Assembly (NCBI RefSeq): GCF_030269545.1
Contig: NZ_BSTN01000010.1
Span: 62,001-126,000, forward strand
DNA from: Actinomadura sp. NBRC 104425
Lineage (GTDB): Bacteria > Actinomycetota > Actinomycetes > Streptosporangiales > Streptosporangiaceae
DNA: 64,000 nucleotides
Reading direction: 5' to 3'
Shown here: piece after piece, positions 24,557-33,039 of the stretch
Layout: each line of letters opens with the position of its first letter
How positions within the stretch are numbered: position 1 is the first letter of the stretch
Made by a program: the position numbers and the translations under genes
Notes under the pieces: generated by a model
What the model was told of the DNA's origin: nothing
The model's database searches: none
The model's input: the letters and a program-made list of their open reading frames with translations, nothing else

Positions 24557-27111
24557 CCGAGATCAGGGTGCCCGAAATGGGGCTGGTGGTGCTGGTCGGC
24601 GTGTCCGGCTCGGGCAAGTCGCACTTCGCGGCCCGGCACTTCAAGCCCACCCAGGTGGTGTCGTCGGACTACTGCCGGGCCGTGGTCGCCGACGACGAGA
24701 ACGACCAGTCCGCCACCGGCGACGCGTTCGAGCTGCTGCACCACATCGTCCGCACGCGGCTGCGGCGCGGGCTGCTGACCGTCGTGGACGCCACCAACGT
24801 GCAGCAGAAGGCGCGCGAGCAGCTCGTCCGCATCGCCAAGGAGCACGACGTGCTGTCGGTGGCGATCGTGCTCGACGTGCCCGAGCGGGTCGCGGTCGAA
24901 CGCAACGCCGCCCGCACCGACCGGCGGCTGCCCGACCACGTCGTCCCGCGGCAGCGCCGCGAGCTGCGGCGCGGCCTGCGCACGATCGGCCGCGAGTTCA
25001 AGCGCGTGTACGTGCTGCGCGACGTCGCCGAGATCGACGCGGCGACCGTCGTGCGCGAGCGGGGCTGGACCGACAGGCGCGAGCTGACCGGCCCGTTCGA
25101 CATCATCGGCGACGTGCACGGCTGCCGCGCCGAACTGGAAGACCTGCTCGGCGACCTCGGCTACGAGATCGAGCGCGACCCGCTCGGCCGGGCCGCCGGC
25201 GCCCGCCACCCGGACGGCCGCACCGCCGTGTTCGTCGGCGACCTGGTCGACCGCGGCCCGGACACGCCCGGCGTGCTGCGCCTGGTCATGGGCATGGTCG
25301 AGGCCGGCACGGCCCTGTGCGTGTCCGGCAACCACGAGGCCAAGCTGGTGCGGGCGCTGCGCGGCCGCAAGGTGCGGGTCGCGCACGGGCTCGCCGAGTC
25401 GCTGGAGCAGCTGGCCGCCGAACCCGACGACTTCCGCGCCGCCGCGCTGGCGTTCATGGACGGCCTGATCAGCCACTACGTGCTCGACGAGGGGCGTCTC
25501 GTGGTGGCGCACGCCGGGCTCAAGGAGGCCTACCACGGCCGCGCGTCCGGGCGGGTGCGGTCGTTCGCGCTGTACGGCGAGACCACCGGCGAGACCGACG
25601 AGTACGGCCTGCCCGTGCGCTACCCGTGGGCCAGGGACTACCGCGGCAAGGCCATGGTCGTGTACGGGCACACGCCCGTGCCGAAGCCCGAATGGGTCAA
25701 CAACACGATCTGCCTGGACACCGGCGTGGTGTTCGGCGGGCGGCTGACCGCGCTGCGCTACCCCGAACGGGAGCTGGTGTCGCGTCCGGCGCGGCAGGTC
25801 TGGTACGAGCCGGTGCGCCCGCTGGAGCCCGCCCCGGACGCCACCGCCGCGGGCGGGCACCGCGAGAGCACGGTGCTGAAGATCGAGGACGTGCTCGGCG
25901 CGGGCGGCGTGGAGACGCGGCTCATGGGCCGGGTCGCCGTGCGCGAGGAGAACGCGCTGACCGCGCTGGAGGTGATGAGCCGGTTCGCGATCGACCCGCG
26001 CTGGCTGGTCTACCTGCCTGCGACGATGGCGCCGGCCGACACCTCGGCGCTGCCCGGCTACCTGGAGCACCCGGCCGAGGCGCTGGCCGCCTACCGCGAC
26101 GCGGGCCTGGACCGCGTCATCTGCCAGGAGAAGCACATGGGGTCGCGGGCCGTCGCGGTCGTCTGCCGGGACGCGTCGGCGGCCGCCGCCCGGTTCGGCG
26201 TGGACGACGGCACGACCGGCGCCGTCTACACCCGCACCGGACGGGCGTTCTTCAACGACCCCGCGCTGACCGGCGCGCTGCTGGACCGGCTGCGCACCGC
26301 GATCGGCGCCGCCGGGCTGTGGGACGAGCTGGAGACCGGCTGGCTGGTGCTCGACTGCGAGCTGCTTCCCTGGTCGGTAAAGGCCATGGAGCTGATCAGG
26401 ACGCAGTACGCGGCGACCGGCGCGGCCGCCCGGGCCGCCCTGCCGGCCGCCGCCGACGCGCTCGCCCGGGCGGCCGGGCGCGGCCTGGACGTCGCCGGTC
26501 TGCGCGACCGCGTCGGCCGGCGGCTCGCCAACGCCGGGCTGTTCCGCGACGCCTACGCCCGCTACTGCTGGACGGTGGACGGCCTGGACGGCGTGCGGCT
26601 GGCGCCGTTCCAGATCCTGGCGGGCGAGGGTCGCGCCTTCGCCACCGCCCGCGAGCACGACTGGCACATGCGGGTCGCGGCCCGGCTCGCCGACGCCGAC
26701 CCGTCCGGACTGCTGCTGCCCACCGAGTTCCGCGTCGTCGACCTGGCCTCGCCGGAGTCGGAGCGGGACGTCACCGCCTGGTGGGAGGAGTACACCGGGC
26801 GCGGCGGCGAGGGCATGGTCGTCAAGCCGCTGGGGCCGCTCCCGCAGGACAAAAAGATCCAGCCCGGCATCAAGTGCCGGGGCCGGGAGTATCTGAGGAT
26901 CATCTACGGGCCGGACTACACCGAGCCGGACACCCTGGAGCGGCTGCGCAGGCGGTCGCTCGGCCGCAAGCGCTCGCTGGCGATGCGCGAGCACGCCCTC
27001 GGCGTGGAGGCCCTCGACCGGCTCGCCGCGGGGGAGCCGATGTGGCGGATCCACCAGGCGGTGTTCGCCGTCCTGGCCCTGGAGTCCGAACCCGTCGACC
27101 CCCGCCTGTGA
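24553..27111 (+). CDS. pnkp: Pnkp, polynucleotide kinase-phosphatase-ligase
   Basis: 852 aa with three catalytic modules in order. The 5'-kinase P-loop is GVSGSGKS (16-23). A calcineurin-type 2',3'-phosphatase follows, with GDVHG (186-190), GDLVDRGPD (about 229) and SGNHE. The ligase/adenylyltransferase domain has the nucleophile Lys527 in QEKHMGSR and the distal EGMVVKP lysine motif. It heals and, with Hen1, seals cleaved RNA. Size equals the Clostridium thermocellum enzyme. Coupled to hen1 by ATGA. Confidence 0.95.
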   Translation: MTEIRVPEMGLVVLVGVSGSGKSHFAARHFKPTQVVSSDYCRAVVADDENDQSATGDAFELLHHIVRTRLRRGLLTVVDATNVQQKAREQLVRIAKEHDVLSVAIVLDVPERVAVERNAARTDRRLPDHVVPRQRRELRRGLRTIGREFKRVYVLRDVAEIDAATVVRERGWTDRRELTGPFDIIGDVHGCRAELEDLLGDLGYEIERDPLGRAAGARHPDGRTAVFVGDLVDRGPDTPGVLRLVMGMVEAGTALCVSGNHEAKLVRALRGRKVRVAHGLAESLEQLAAEPDDFRAAALAFMDGLISHYVLDEGRLVVAHAGLKEAYHGRASGRVRSFALYGETTGETDEYGLPVRYPWARDYRGKAMVVYGHTPVPKPEWVNNTICLDTGVVFGGRLTALRYPERELVSRPARQVWYEPVRPLEPAPDATAAGGHRESTVLKIEDVLGAGGVETRLMGRVAVREENALTALEVMSRFAIDPRWLVYLPATMAPADTSALPGYLEHPAEALAAYRDAGLDRVICQEKHMGSRAVAVVCRDASAAAARFGVDDGTTGAVYTRTGRAFFNDPALTGALLDRLRTAIGAAGLWDELETGWLVLDCELLPWSVKAMELIRTQYAATGAAARAALPAAADALARAAGRGLDVAGLRDRVGRRLANAGLFRDAYARYCWTVDGLDGVRLAPFQILAGEGRAFATAREHDWHMRVAARLADADPSGLLLPTEFRVVDLASPESERDVTAWWEEYTGRGGEGMVVKPLGPLPQDKKIQPGIKCRGREYLRIIYGPDYTEPDTLERLRRRSLGRKRSLAMREHALGVEALDRLAAGEPMWRIHQAVFAVLALESEPVDPRL

Positions 27112-27208
27112 CCCCCGCCCGACAGCAGGCCGGGGCGTCCCCGCAGGCCGCGCGGCAGGGCGGCGCGCCGATGCCACGGGTGTCGGCACGCCGCCGGGGG
27201 ACGTCCGC

Positions 27209-27472
27209 TCAGGTCGAGAACAGCATGTGGAACAGGCCGCCGTGGTGGTAGTGCCCGCCGCCGTGGTGGTGATGGTGCACCTGGGCGGGCGCGCCCCACG
27301 CCGGAGCGGCCGGCGCCGCGGGAGGCGCGGGACGGGCCTGGCCCTCCAGGCGGGTGAGCGCCTCCAGCTCCCCGTAGTCGAGGAAGATCCCACGGCAGTT
27401 GTCGCATTGCTCGATGTGGACGCCGCTACGGGTGTAGGTGCGCATCACGCCGTGACACTTGGGGCAGTGCAT
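27209..27472 (-). CDS. Zinc-ribbon (TFIIB-type zf) protein with His-rich tail
   Basis: 87 aa from ATG 27472 (MHCPKCHGVM); a TTG 24 nt upstream in frame is a weaker option. A zinc ribbon is formed by CPKC and CDNC, followed by the conserved RGIFLDYGELEAL of the family. A Pro/Ala linker leads to a His-rich stretch (VHHHHHGGGHYHHGG) that could bind extra metal. Such proteins occur widely and have no established role. It is separated by about 100 bp from pnkp, convergent. Confidence 0.8.
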   Translation of the reverse strand: MHCPKCHGVMRTYTRSGVHIEQCDNCRGIFLDYGELEALTRLEGQARPAPPAAPAAPAWGAPAQVHHHHHGGGHYHHGGLFHMLFST

Positions 27473-27531
27473 CGCCTCATCGTCCTTCCGTAACAATCCC
27501 CAGGTGGGCTAAATCTAGGGCAGCACGAACG

Positions 27532-28506
27532 CTACGTCATTCCTGGTCCCGCCTCGCAGATGCGCCCGCAGGTGTCGACGAGCGCGCGCTCGGGCCCGTC
27601 GAGCGGGCGGCCGTCCGCCCGCGCGGATATGACGCATGTGGCGGCGATCTGGATCGCCAGAGTTCGCGCGGGCAGGTCCAGGACCCGCCACAGGTCGCCG
27701 TCCGAGGGCACCGCCGGGCCCCCGGCCTCCCGGTAGGCGCGCAGGAACCGGGCCCAGTCGCCGGGCGGCAGCACGCCCGCCGAGAACAGCGCCGCGGGCC
27801 GCGCCAGGTCCCAGACCGGGTCGCCGCGCCCCAGGTCCTCCACGTCGATGAGCCGCCAGCCGTCCCCGGCGCGCACCAGCTGCCCCAGATGCCAGTCCCC
27901 GTGGATCAGCCGCTGCGGCGCGCCGCCGTCCGCGCCGCCGTCGTCTTCCCCCGCGCGGATCCACGACGGCAGGGTGGCGAACGCCCGGCGTACCTGGGCG
28001 GCCTCCGGCCCGTCCGGCAGGCGCCGCACCAGCCGCCCCACCCGGGTGGGACGCCCCCACGGCGGCGCGTCGGCCGGAACCGGACACGTGTGCAGCGCGG
28101 CCAGCAGCCGGCCGGCCTCCTCCCACGGCACCGCGTCCGGGCTGACCGGCTCCCCGTACGGCCACACCGTCACCACCCGGCCGTCCACCCGCAGCGGCCC
28201 GTCCAGCGGAGGCAGCAGCAGCTCCGGCAGCGACGCCGCCACCCGCATCCGCCGCTCCAGCCGCGGCCCGCCGTCGCGGTCCGCCTGGTGCGCCTTGACG
28301 ACCACGTCGCCGACCCGCACCACCAGCACCCCGTGCCGGTCGTACAGCACGGACGCGTCGCCGCCCGCGGACCGGGCGCGGCCGATCTCGGCGAGCCGCT
28401 CGAACAACGCCGGGGGCGAGACACGGGGGGAACGGTCGACGGGGGGACGCACCCGCCCAGTCAACCACTCGCCCGGGGCGGCCCGCGCGGGGGACCGCCG
28501 GGTCAT
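27532..28506 (-). CDS. Aminoglycoside phosphotransferase (APH)-fold kinase
   Basis: 324 aa. The catalytic motif is LIHGDWHLGQL, followed by the metal-binding IDVEDLGRGDPVWDLA; the N-lobe includes VVVKAHQADRDGG. These kinases phosphorylate small molecules (aminoglycosides, macrolides, choline, sugars); the substrate cannot be told. The ATG overlaps the stop of the acyl-CoA synthetase gene (ATGA), so the pair forms one operon and may act on the same metabolite. Confidence 0.88.
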   Translation of the reverse strand: MTRRSPARAAPGEWLTGRVRPPVDRSPRVSPPALFERLAEIGRARSAGGDASVLYDRHGVLVVRVGDVVVKAHQADRDGGPRLERRMRVAASLPELLLPPLDGPLRVDGRVVTVWPYGEPVSPDAVPWEEAGRLLAALHTCPVPADAPPWGRPTRVGRLVRRLPDGPEAAQVRRAFATLPSWIRAGEDDGGADGGAPQRLIHGDWHLGQLVRAGDGWRLIDVEDLGRGDPVWDLARPAALFSAGVLPPGDWARFLRAYREAGGPAVPSDGDLWRVLDLPARTLAIQIAATCVISARADGRPLDGPERALVDTCGRICEAGPGMT

Positions 28507-30203
28507 CCGGCGGCCGCGGCGTCGCGCAGCCGGCGGCGGACGACCTTGCCCAGCATGTTGCGGGGCAGGTCCTGGCGGAGCCGGAACTCGGCCGGCACCT
28601 TGTAGTGCGACAGGTACCTCGCGCAGTGGCGGCGCAGCTCCTCCGCAGAGAACGGGTAGGCGGGGTGCTCGACGACGTAGGCGACGACGCGTTCGCCGCG
28701 CCGCGCGTCCGGCAGGCCGACGACCGCGCAGTCGAACACCGCCGGATGGCGGCGCAGGACCTGCTCCACCTCGCCGGGGAAGACGCTGAATCCGCTGACC
28801 TTGATGGTGTCCCGGCGGCGCTCCAGCAGGGTGATCCAGCCGTCCGCGCTCATCACCGCGGTGTCGCCGGTGCGCAGCCAGCCCTTGGACAGCACGCGGG
28901 CGGTGGCCAGCGGCTGGTTCCAGTACCCGGCGAACACCTGGGGGCCGCGCGCCACCAGCTCGCCCGGCTCGCCCGGCGGCAGCGGGCGGGTCGGGTCACC
29001 GGGGTCGACGATCACCGCGTCGGTGCCCGGCAGCGGCAGGCCCACGGTGTCGTTGCGGGCGCCGCCGCCGAGCGGGTTGGCGGTCAGCGCGGGCGACGCC
29101 TCCGTCTGCCCGTACGCCTGGATCAGCCCGTCGGCGTGGCCCAGCGCGGCCAGCCGCCGGCGCGTCGCGGCGGTCAGCGGGCTGCCGCCCGACAGCAGGA
29201 ACCGCACCGAGTCCAGGTCGGACGGCCGGAACCGGGGGCTGTCGAGCACCTGGTCGTACAGCGTCGGCACGCCCGGGAACACGGTGGGGCGGTACCGGCG
29301 CAGCGCCCGCACCACCCCCTCGTCGTCGAACCGGGGCAGCAGCACGACCGAGCCCGCCTTCTGCACCGGCGCCACCAGGCAGGTGATCATGCCGAAGGTG
29401 TGGAACAGCGGCAGCACGGCCAGCGTCACCTCGCCGCCGTCTTTCACCTCCACGTCCCAGGCGTGCTGCTGGCAGGCGTTGGCGACCAGGTTGCGGTGGG
29501 TGAGCATGGCGCCCATGGGACGCGCCTCGCCGCCGGTGTAGGCGATGACCGCAAGGTGCCGCGACGGGTCGAGCCGGAACTGCCGCACGCGCCGGTCCGC
29601 CGGCCGCTGCAGCTCGGCGAACGGCACCTCGTCCGCCCCCGCGGGAACCCCGGCCGCGAGGGTCGCGCGGTACCGCCGGGCCTCCGGCAGCGGCAGCCGC
29701 AGCGCCGCCCGCGCCGCCGGGGGCAGCGCGTCCCCGAGCGAGGTGACGATCAGGTGCTCCAGCGGCGCGGCGTCCCGCGCGGCCCGCACCGCCGGCAGGG
29801 AACGATCCAGCACCACCGCCGCGCGCGGCGCGCAGTCGGCCAGCACGTGCCGCAGCTCCTCCGCGGTGGACAGCGGGTTGTACGGCACCGCGATCGCGCC
29901 GCGCCGCAGCACCCCGAAGAACGCGATGACCAGCTGCGGGCAGTTCGGCAGCACCAGCGCGACCCGGTCGCCGGGCTGCACGCCGAGCCGGTGCAGCCCG
30001 GCGGCGAACCGGTCCACGGCCTCGTGCAGGTCCCGGTAGCGGATCCGGGCGCCGTGGAAGACCAGGGCGGGCCGCCGCGGATGCCGCGCGGCGGCATCGT
30101 CCAGCAGGCGCGGCACGGCGACGTCGGGGATCTCGGGTTCGGCCGGCACCCCGGGCTGGTACCACCGCAACCACGGCCGTTCTCGGTGTGACGACTGCCA
30201 CAT
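28503..30203 (-). CDS. Acyl-CoA synthetase-like (AMP-forming) protein with altered P-loop
   Basis: 566 aa from ATG 30203. ANL-superfamily features are present: LPNCPQLVIAFFGVLRRG, LPLFHTFGM, YGQTEASP, GWLRTGDTAVMSADGWI, DTIKVSGFSVFPGEVE, and the C-terminal catalytic Lys in NMLGKVVRR. The ATP-gripping A3 loop, however, reads YTGGEARPMGAMLTH instead of YTGGTTGxxKGAMLTH: the Thr-Thr-Gly is replaced and the conserved Lys is Met, with one residue missing. It may still adenylate acids poorly or bind without catalysis. It is coupled to an APH-fold kinase. Confidence 0.88.
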   Translation of the reverse strand: MWQSSHRERPWLRWYQPGVPAEPEIPDVAVPRLLDDAAARHPRRPALVFHGARIRYRDLHEAVDRFAAGLHRLGVQPGDRVALVLPNCPQLVIAFFGVLRRGAIAVPYNPLSTAEELRHVLADCAPRAAVVLDRSLPAVRAARDAAPLEHLIVTSLGDALPPAARAALRLPLPEARRYRATLAAGVPAGADEVPFAELQRPADRRVRQFRLDPSRHLAVIAYTGGEARPMGAMLTHRNLVANACQQHAWDVEVKDGGEVTLAVLPLFHTFGMITCLVAPVQKAGSVVLLPRFDDEGVVRALRRYRPTVFPGVPTLYDQVLDSPRFRPSDLDSVRFLLSGGSPLTAATRRRLAALGHADGLIQAYGQTEASPALTANPLGGGARNDTVGLPLPGTDAVIVDPGDPTRPLPPGEPGELVARGPQVFAGYWNQPLATARVLSKGWLRTGDTAVMSADGWITLLERRRDTIKVSGFSVFPGEVEQVLRRHPAVFDCAVVGLPDARRGERVVAYVVEHPAYPFSAEELRRHCARYLSHYKVPAEFRLRQDLPRNMLGKVVRRRLRDAAAAG

Positions 30204-30347
30204 ATCCGTGGATTCAACCACCTGCCGCCCCGGTATGCCCGCCCACACGCACATCATCCCGCACTGCGCGCGATGCCGGTGCCCGCCGGTGCGGCGCGTC
30301 CCGGTCCATGATGGGGGGATGGAAACGGCGACAGCAGCGAGGTGGCC

Positions 30348-30902
30348 ATGACGCCTGAACCGGCGGTGCGCCGGGTGTCCTCCCGCGTGGTCTACGAGAA
30401 CCGGTGGATGACCGTCCGCGAGGACCTCGTCCAGCGGCCCGACGGGTCGCGCGGCATCTACGGGGTCGTCGAGAAGGACGACTACGCCCTGGTCATCCCG
30501 GCGGAGCGGGACGGCTTCCACATGGTCGAGGAGTACCGCTACCCGATCGGGCGGCGCACGTGGAACTTCCCGCAGGGCTCCCACCCGGACCACGGCGGCG
30601 ACCCCGAGGCGCTGGCCCGGCGGGAGCTGGCCGAGGAGACCGGGCTGCGCGCCGGCACGCTGACGCCGCTGGGCCGACTGCACAGCTCGCACGGCACCAG
30701 CAGCCAGGGCGTCCACGTGTTCCTGGCGACCGGGCTGACGCCGGGCGAGCACGCGCGCGAACCGGAGGAGCAGGACATGCGGCAGCGGTTCGTCACCCGG
30801 GACGAGTTCAAGCGCCTGGTCCGGGCGGGCGAGATCACCGACGACGCCACCGTGGCCGCCTACGCCCTGCTCCTGCTGCACGAAGAGGAGGCGCTCGGCT
30901 GA
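30348..30902 (+). CDS. NUDIX hydrolase, ADP-ribose pyrophosphatase-like
   Basis: 184 aa from ATG 30348 with AGCGAGG upstream. The NUDIX box spans GDPEALARRELAEETGL, with the REL.EE core intact, preceded by FPQGSHPDHG. The N-terminus (VVYENRWMTVREDLV) and the VEEYRYPIGRRTWNFP segment resemble ADP-ribose/nucleoside diphosphate sugar pyrophosphatases. Likely cleaves ADP-ribose-type substrates. The IS5 remnant begins 7 nt after the stop. Confidence 0.87.
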   Translation: MTPEPAVRRVSSRVVYENRWMTVREDLVQRPDGSRGIYGVVEKDDYALVIPAERDGFHMVEEYRYPIGRRTWNFPQGSHPDHGGDPEALARRELAEETGLRAGTLTPLGRLHSSHGTSSQGVHVFLATGLTPGEHAREPEEQDMRQRFVTRDEFKRLVRAGEITDDATVAAYALLLLHEEEALG

Positions 30903-30908
30903 TCCCGT

Positions 30909-31137
30909 CTAGGGCGTGTTTCAAAGTTGGCCAGAGCCGTTCGTTGATGGTGGCGATGTGGACGGTGGCCTGGTAGCGGACGGCGAGCCTGCCGTAGCCG
31001 GGTGGTCGGCCACCGCGCACGCCGCGCCGACGCCGGCCGCCCGCCTGATCGGCCGGTTCGCAGATCGCGGCCGCGATGCCTCACTGCGTCCGGCGTGCGA
31101 CATGCCGCCACTCATCACACTTCGAGACAGGCCCTAG
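30909..31137 (-). mobile_element. IS5-family remnant (MITE-like) with CTAG target duplication
   Basis: CTAG flanks the element on both sides (30909-30912 and 31134-31137). The two ends are imperfect inverted repeats: GGGCGTGTTTCAAAG at the left and GGGCCTGTCTCGAAG read inward from the right, about 17 of 22 positions matching including the CTAG. On the minus strand near the left end the frame RLAVRYQATVHIATINERL matches the C-terminus of IS5-family transposases. CTAG-type targets are typical of that family. Only about 220 bp remain, so it is not autonomous. Confidence 0.75.
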
Positions 31138-32048
31138 TCCTGCTCGGCGAGGAGCCGCTGCACCAGCTCCGCGAACGCCTCGTCGCTGTACAGGCTCACC
31201 TTGGCGTTCTCCTCGTCGATCTCGGCGCGGACCGGCCGCAGGTCGGGCACGCCGCCGCCCGCCGGCGCCGCCGCCTCGTCCAGCGCCTCGTAGGCGCCGG
31301 GACGCCACCAGTAGACCTGCGGGGTGAGCGCCTTCTCGCCGACCTCCACGTGCCGGGCGGCCAGTGCCTGCATGGCATGCAGCGCGGAGAAGATCTGCGT
31401 GCGCCCGATCGGGTGGACCAGCAGCAGCTCGGGGATCGGGAAGGCCACCAGCGCCCCGTGCGGGGACGCGGCCGGATCGACATAGCGCTTCAGCACGTGC
31501 ACGTGCGCGCCGACGTAGCGGTGCTCGCCGCTGATGTGCGTCAGCGGCACCCCGTACAGCTCGCGCGTCATGATGTGGTGCGGCTCCCCGTCCACCGACT
31601 GCGCCAGCGCCCGTGCGAACGCCTCGTCGGCGGTCATGCCGCCCAGTGCGGACTTGTGCAACGGCGAGATGGCGTCGGGAAGGTCGACGACCACGGACTC
31701 CAGCAGGCCGGGCGCCAGCGGCCGGACGACCAGCGTGTCCCAGACCTCCTGCGGCAGGGCGTCCTCGGTGTAGATCCGCACGCGCAGGTCGCCGACGGGC
31801 GCCGCGTCCGCTTGCGCCGCCCGGCGCAGGTCCTGCTCCATCTTCTCGACGAACTCGGCGGCGATGCCGGGCAGCGCCGCCATCGAGTTGCGCCCGGCGT
31901 GCCGGCGCCACTCCCGGATGTCGCCTTTGACCTGCGTGCCGTCCGGCAGCGTGACGGCGACGGTGTCGGCGTCCGGGAGGACCGCCTCGTAGCCGCGGTC
32001 GGTGAGCGCCTTGAGCAGCGCGCGGCCCAGCACATCGGGCTCGGTCAT
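31134..32048 (-). CDS. Unrecognised cytoplasmic protein, 304 aa
   Basis: Start at ATG 32048 (MTEPDVLGRA), chosen for GGAGAG just upstream; an ATG nine codons earlier is possible. No signal peptide. Segments such as LPDGTQVKGDIREWRRHAGRN, YTEDALPQEVWDTLVVRPL and VGEKALTPQVYWWRPGAYEAL suggest a conserved globular protein, but no family was recognised. The TAG stop lies inside the right CTAG duplication of the IS5 remnant, so insertion occurred exactly at the end of the gene without changing the protein. Confidence 0.75.
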   Translation of the reverse strand: MTEPDVLGRALLKALTDRGYEAVLPDADTVAVTLPDGTQVKGDIREWRRHAGRNSMAALPGIAAEFVEKMEQDLRRAAQADAAPVGDLRVRIYTEDALPQEVWDTLVVRPLAPGLLESVVVDLPDAISPLHKSALGGMTADEAFARALAQSVDGEPHHIMTRELYGVPLTHISGEHRYVGAHVHVLKRYVDPAASPHGALVAFPIPELLLVHPIGRTQIFSALHAMQALAARHVEVGEKALTPQVYWWRPGAYEALDEAAAPAGGGVPDLRPVRAEIDEENAKVSLYSDEAFAELVQRLLAEQD

Positions 32049-32142
32049 GTTCTCTCCGTAGGGGTATGTGGGCATGAAGGCTGACTCGGGTTACGACTCC
32101 CAGACCGCCGCCCTGGTTCAAATCAGGCCGCGGCCGAGAGAC

Positions 32143-32634
32143 TCAGACCCGCAGTCTCTTGCCCGTGGCCAGATCCCAGTAGTACGGCTCGTCCCCCTCA
32201 AAACATATGCAGATGGGATACGGAAAGGTGTCGTACCCCTCGACCTCCTTCATCCGCTTGCCCAGCCATTTGACCAGCAGCTTCTCCGCGACGAAGAGAT
32301 AGCTGTCCAGCCGGTCGCTCCAGAGCAGCTCTTCGTCGTCGAAGACCTCGCCGAGGGGAACACTTCCTCCGGACACGATGTCCCCCGGGCGGATGACGTT
32401 CGATCCCCGGTGCGCCTCGGTCAGCGGTGCCCGCTCCATGGGCTCGTAGTTGGGATAGACGTCGAAGCCGATCCCGGCGGTGTCCGTCAGCGCCTCCAGC
32501 ATGACCATAGTGGTCTCCTCCACATAGGGGAAAGCGAAGATCTCCTTGAACATCTTGATGATGTTGTCGCGTTCCCTTTCAAACGCAGCCAGAATCTTGT
32601 ACTGGTCTTCTTCGGGAACCTTCGACTTCTTCAC
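32143..32634 (-). CDS. Unrecognised protein, 163 aa
   Basis: A GTG at 32634 (VKKSKVPEEDQYK) is preferred over longer in-frame starts because the family-like part begins there and GAAAGG lies upstream. The protein is mixed charged with aromatic segments (FAFPYVEET, YPNYEPMERAP, DSYLFVAEKLLVKWL, EPYYWDLATGKRLRV). Codon usage is less GC-biased than its neighbours, which hints at transfer. The ending resembles the short beta strands of SUKH/SMI1-type proteins, but that is only a faint impression. It lies just outside the integrated element. Confidence 0.65.
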   Translation of the reverse strand: MKKSKVPEEDQYKILAAFERERDNIIKMFKEIFAFPYVEETTMVMLEALTDTAGIGFDVYPNYEPMERAPLTEAHRGSNVIRPGDIVSGGSVPLGEVFDDEELLWSDRLDSYLFVAEKLLVKWLGKRMKEVEGYDTFPYPICICFEGDEPYYWDLATGKRLRV

Positions 32635-33039
32635 CCTTCTGCACCTTTCGACATCGAGGCCACGAGGAACCGCCGACTCTCCGCTTCGCCTGGAGGCGCC
32701 CATGCATCGGCCGCCGACGCGGTCTGATGATGCAGCCCGGGTCTGACAAAGCAGGTGGCGGCACCGCAGCCGGACGCCACCGGACGGCCTTAAGGAAGGT
32801 CGAAGCCCAGGTCAGCGGCCGAGCGGGTACTGATCCGGACGACGCCCCCGGACGGCCCGGCGCCGTCCCCCCACGTTCGGGCAGGTAGGCCCCCGAGAGC
32901 CGCTCTGCCGGTCGGCCCGGGCTAAGCGCGCCTCAGGCGTTCCTTAAGTGCGGCGCAATGAGCGGGAATTCAAAGTTCCTGGTTAAGCGGTTCGCTTCAC
33001 GTTCGGAAGGGCCGGGGGAGCCATCCCGGGAGCCGCGTG
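32635..33039. other. Non-coding left border of the integrated element
   Basis: About 400 bp without a convincing gene. It contains CCTTAAGG at about 32789 and the left copy of the 13-bp direct repeat at 32943-32955. Base composition becomes less GC-rich toward the integrase. No tRNA fragment was found here. Confidence 0.5.
32943..32955. other. Putative attL core, CCTTAAGTGCGGC
   Basis: This 13-mer recurs in the same orientation at 41984-41996 and nowhere else that I noticed. It lies 85 bp beyond the 3' end of the integrase gene, the usual place for the attachment site of AICEs. The extent of the true att site is unknown. Confidence 0.5.

Noticed and set aside
24433..27393. A 986-codon frame antisense to pnkp
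   Set aside because: It mirrors pnkp codon structure; pnkp has all kinase, phosphatase and ligase motifs on the plus strand.
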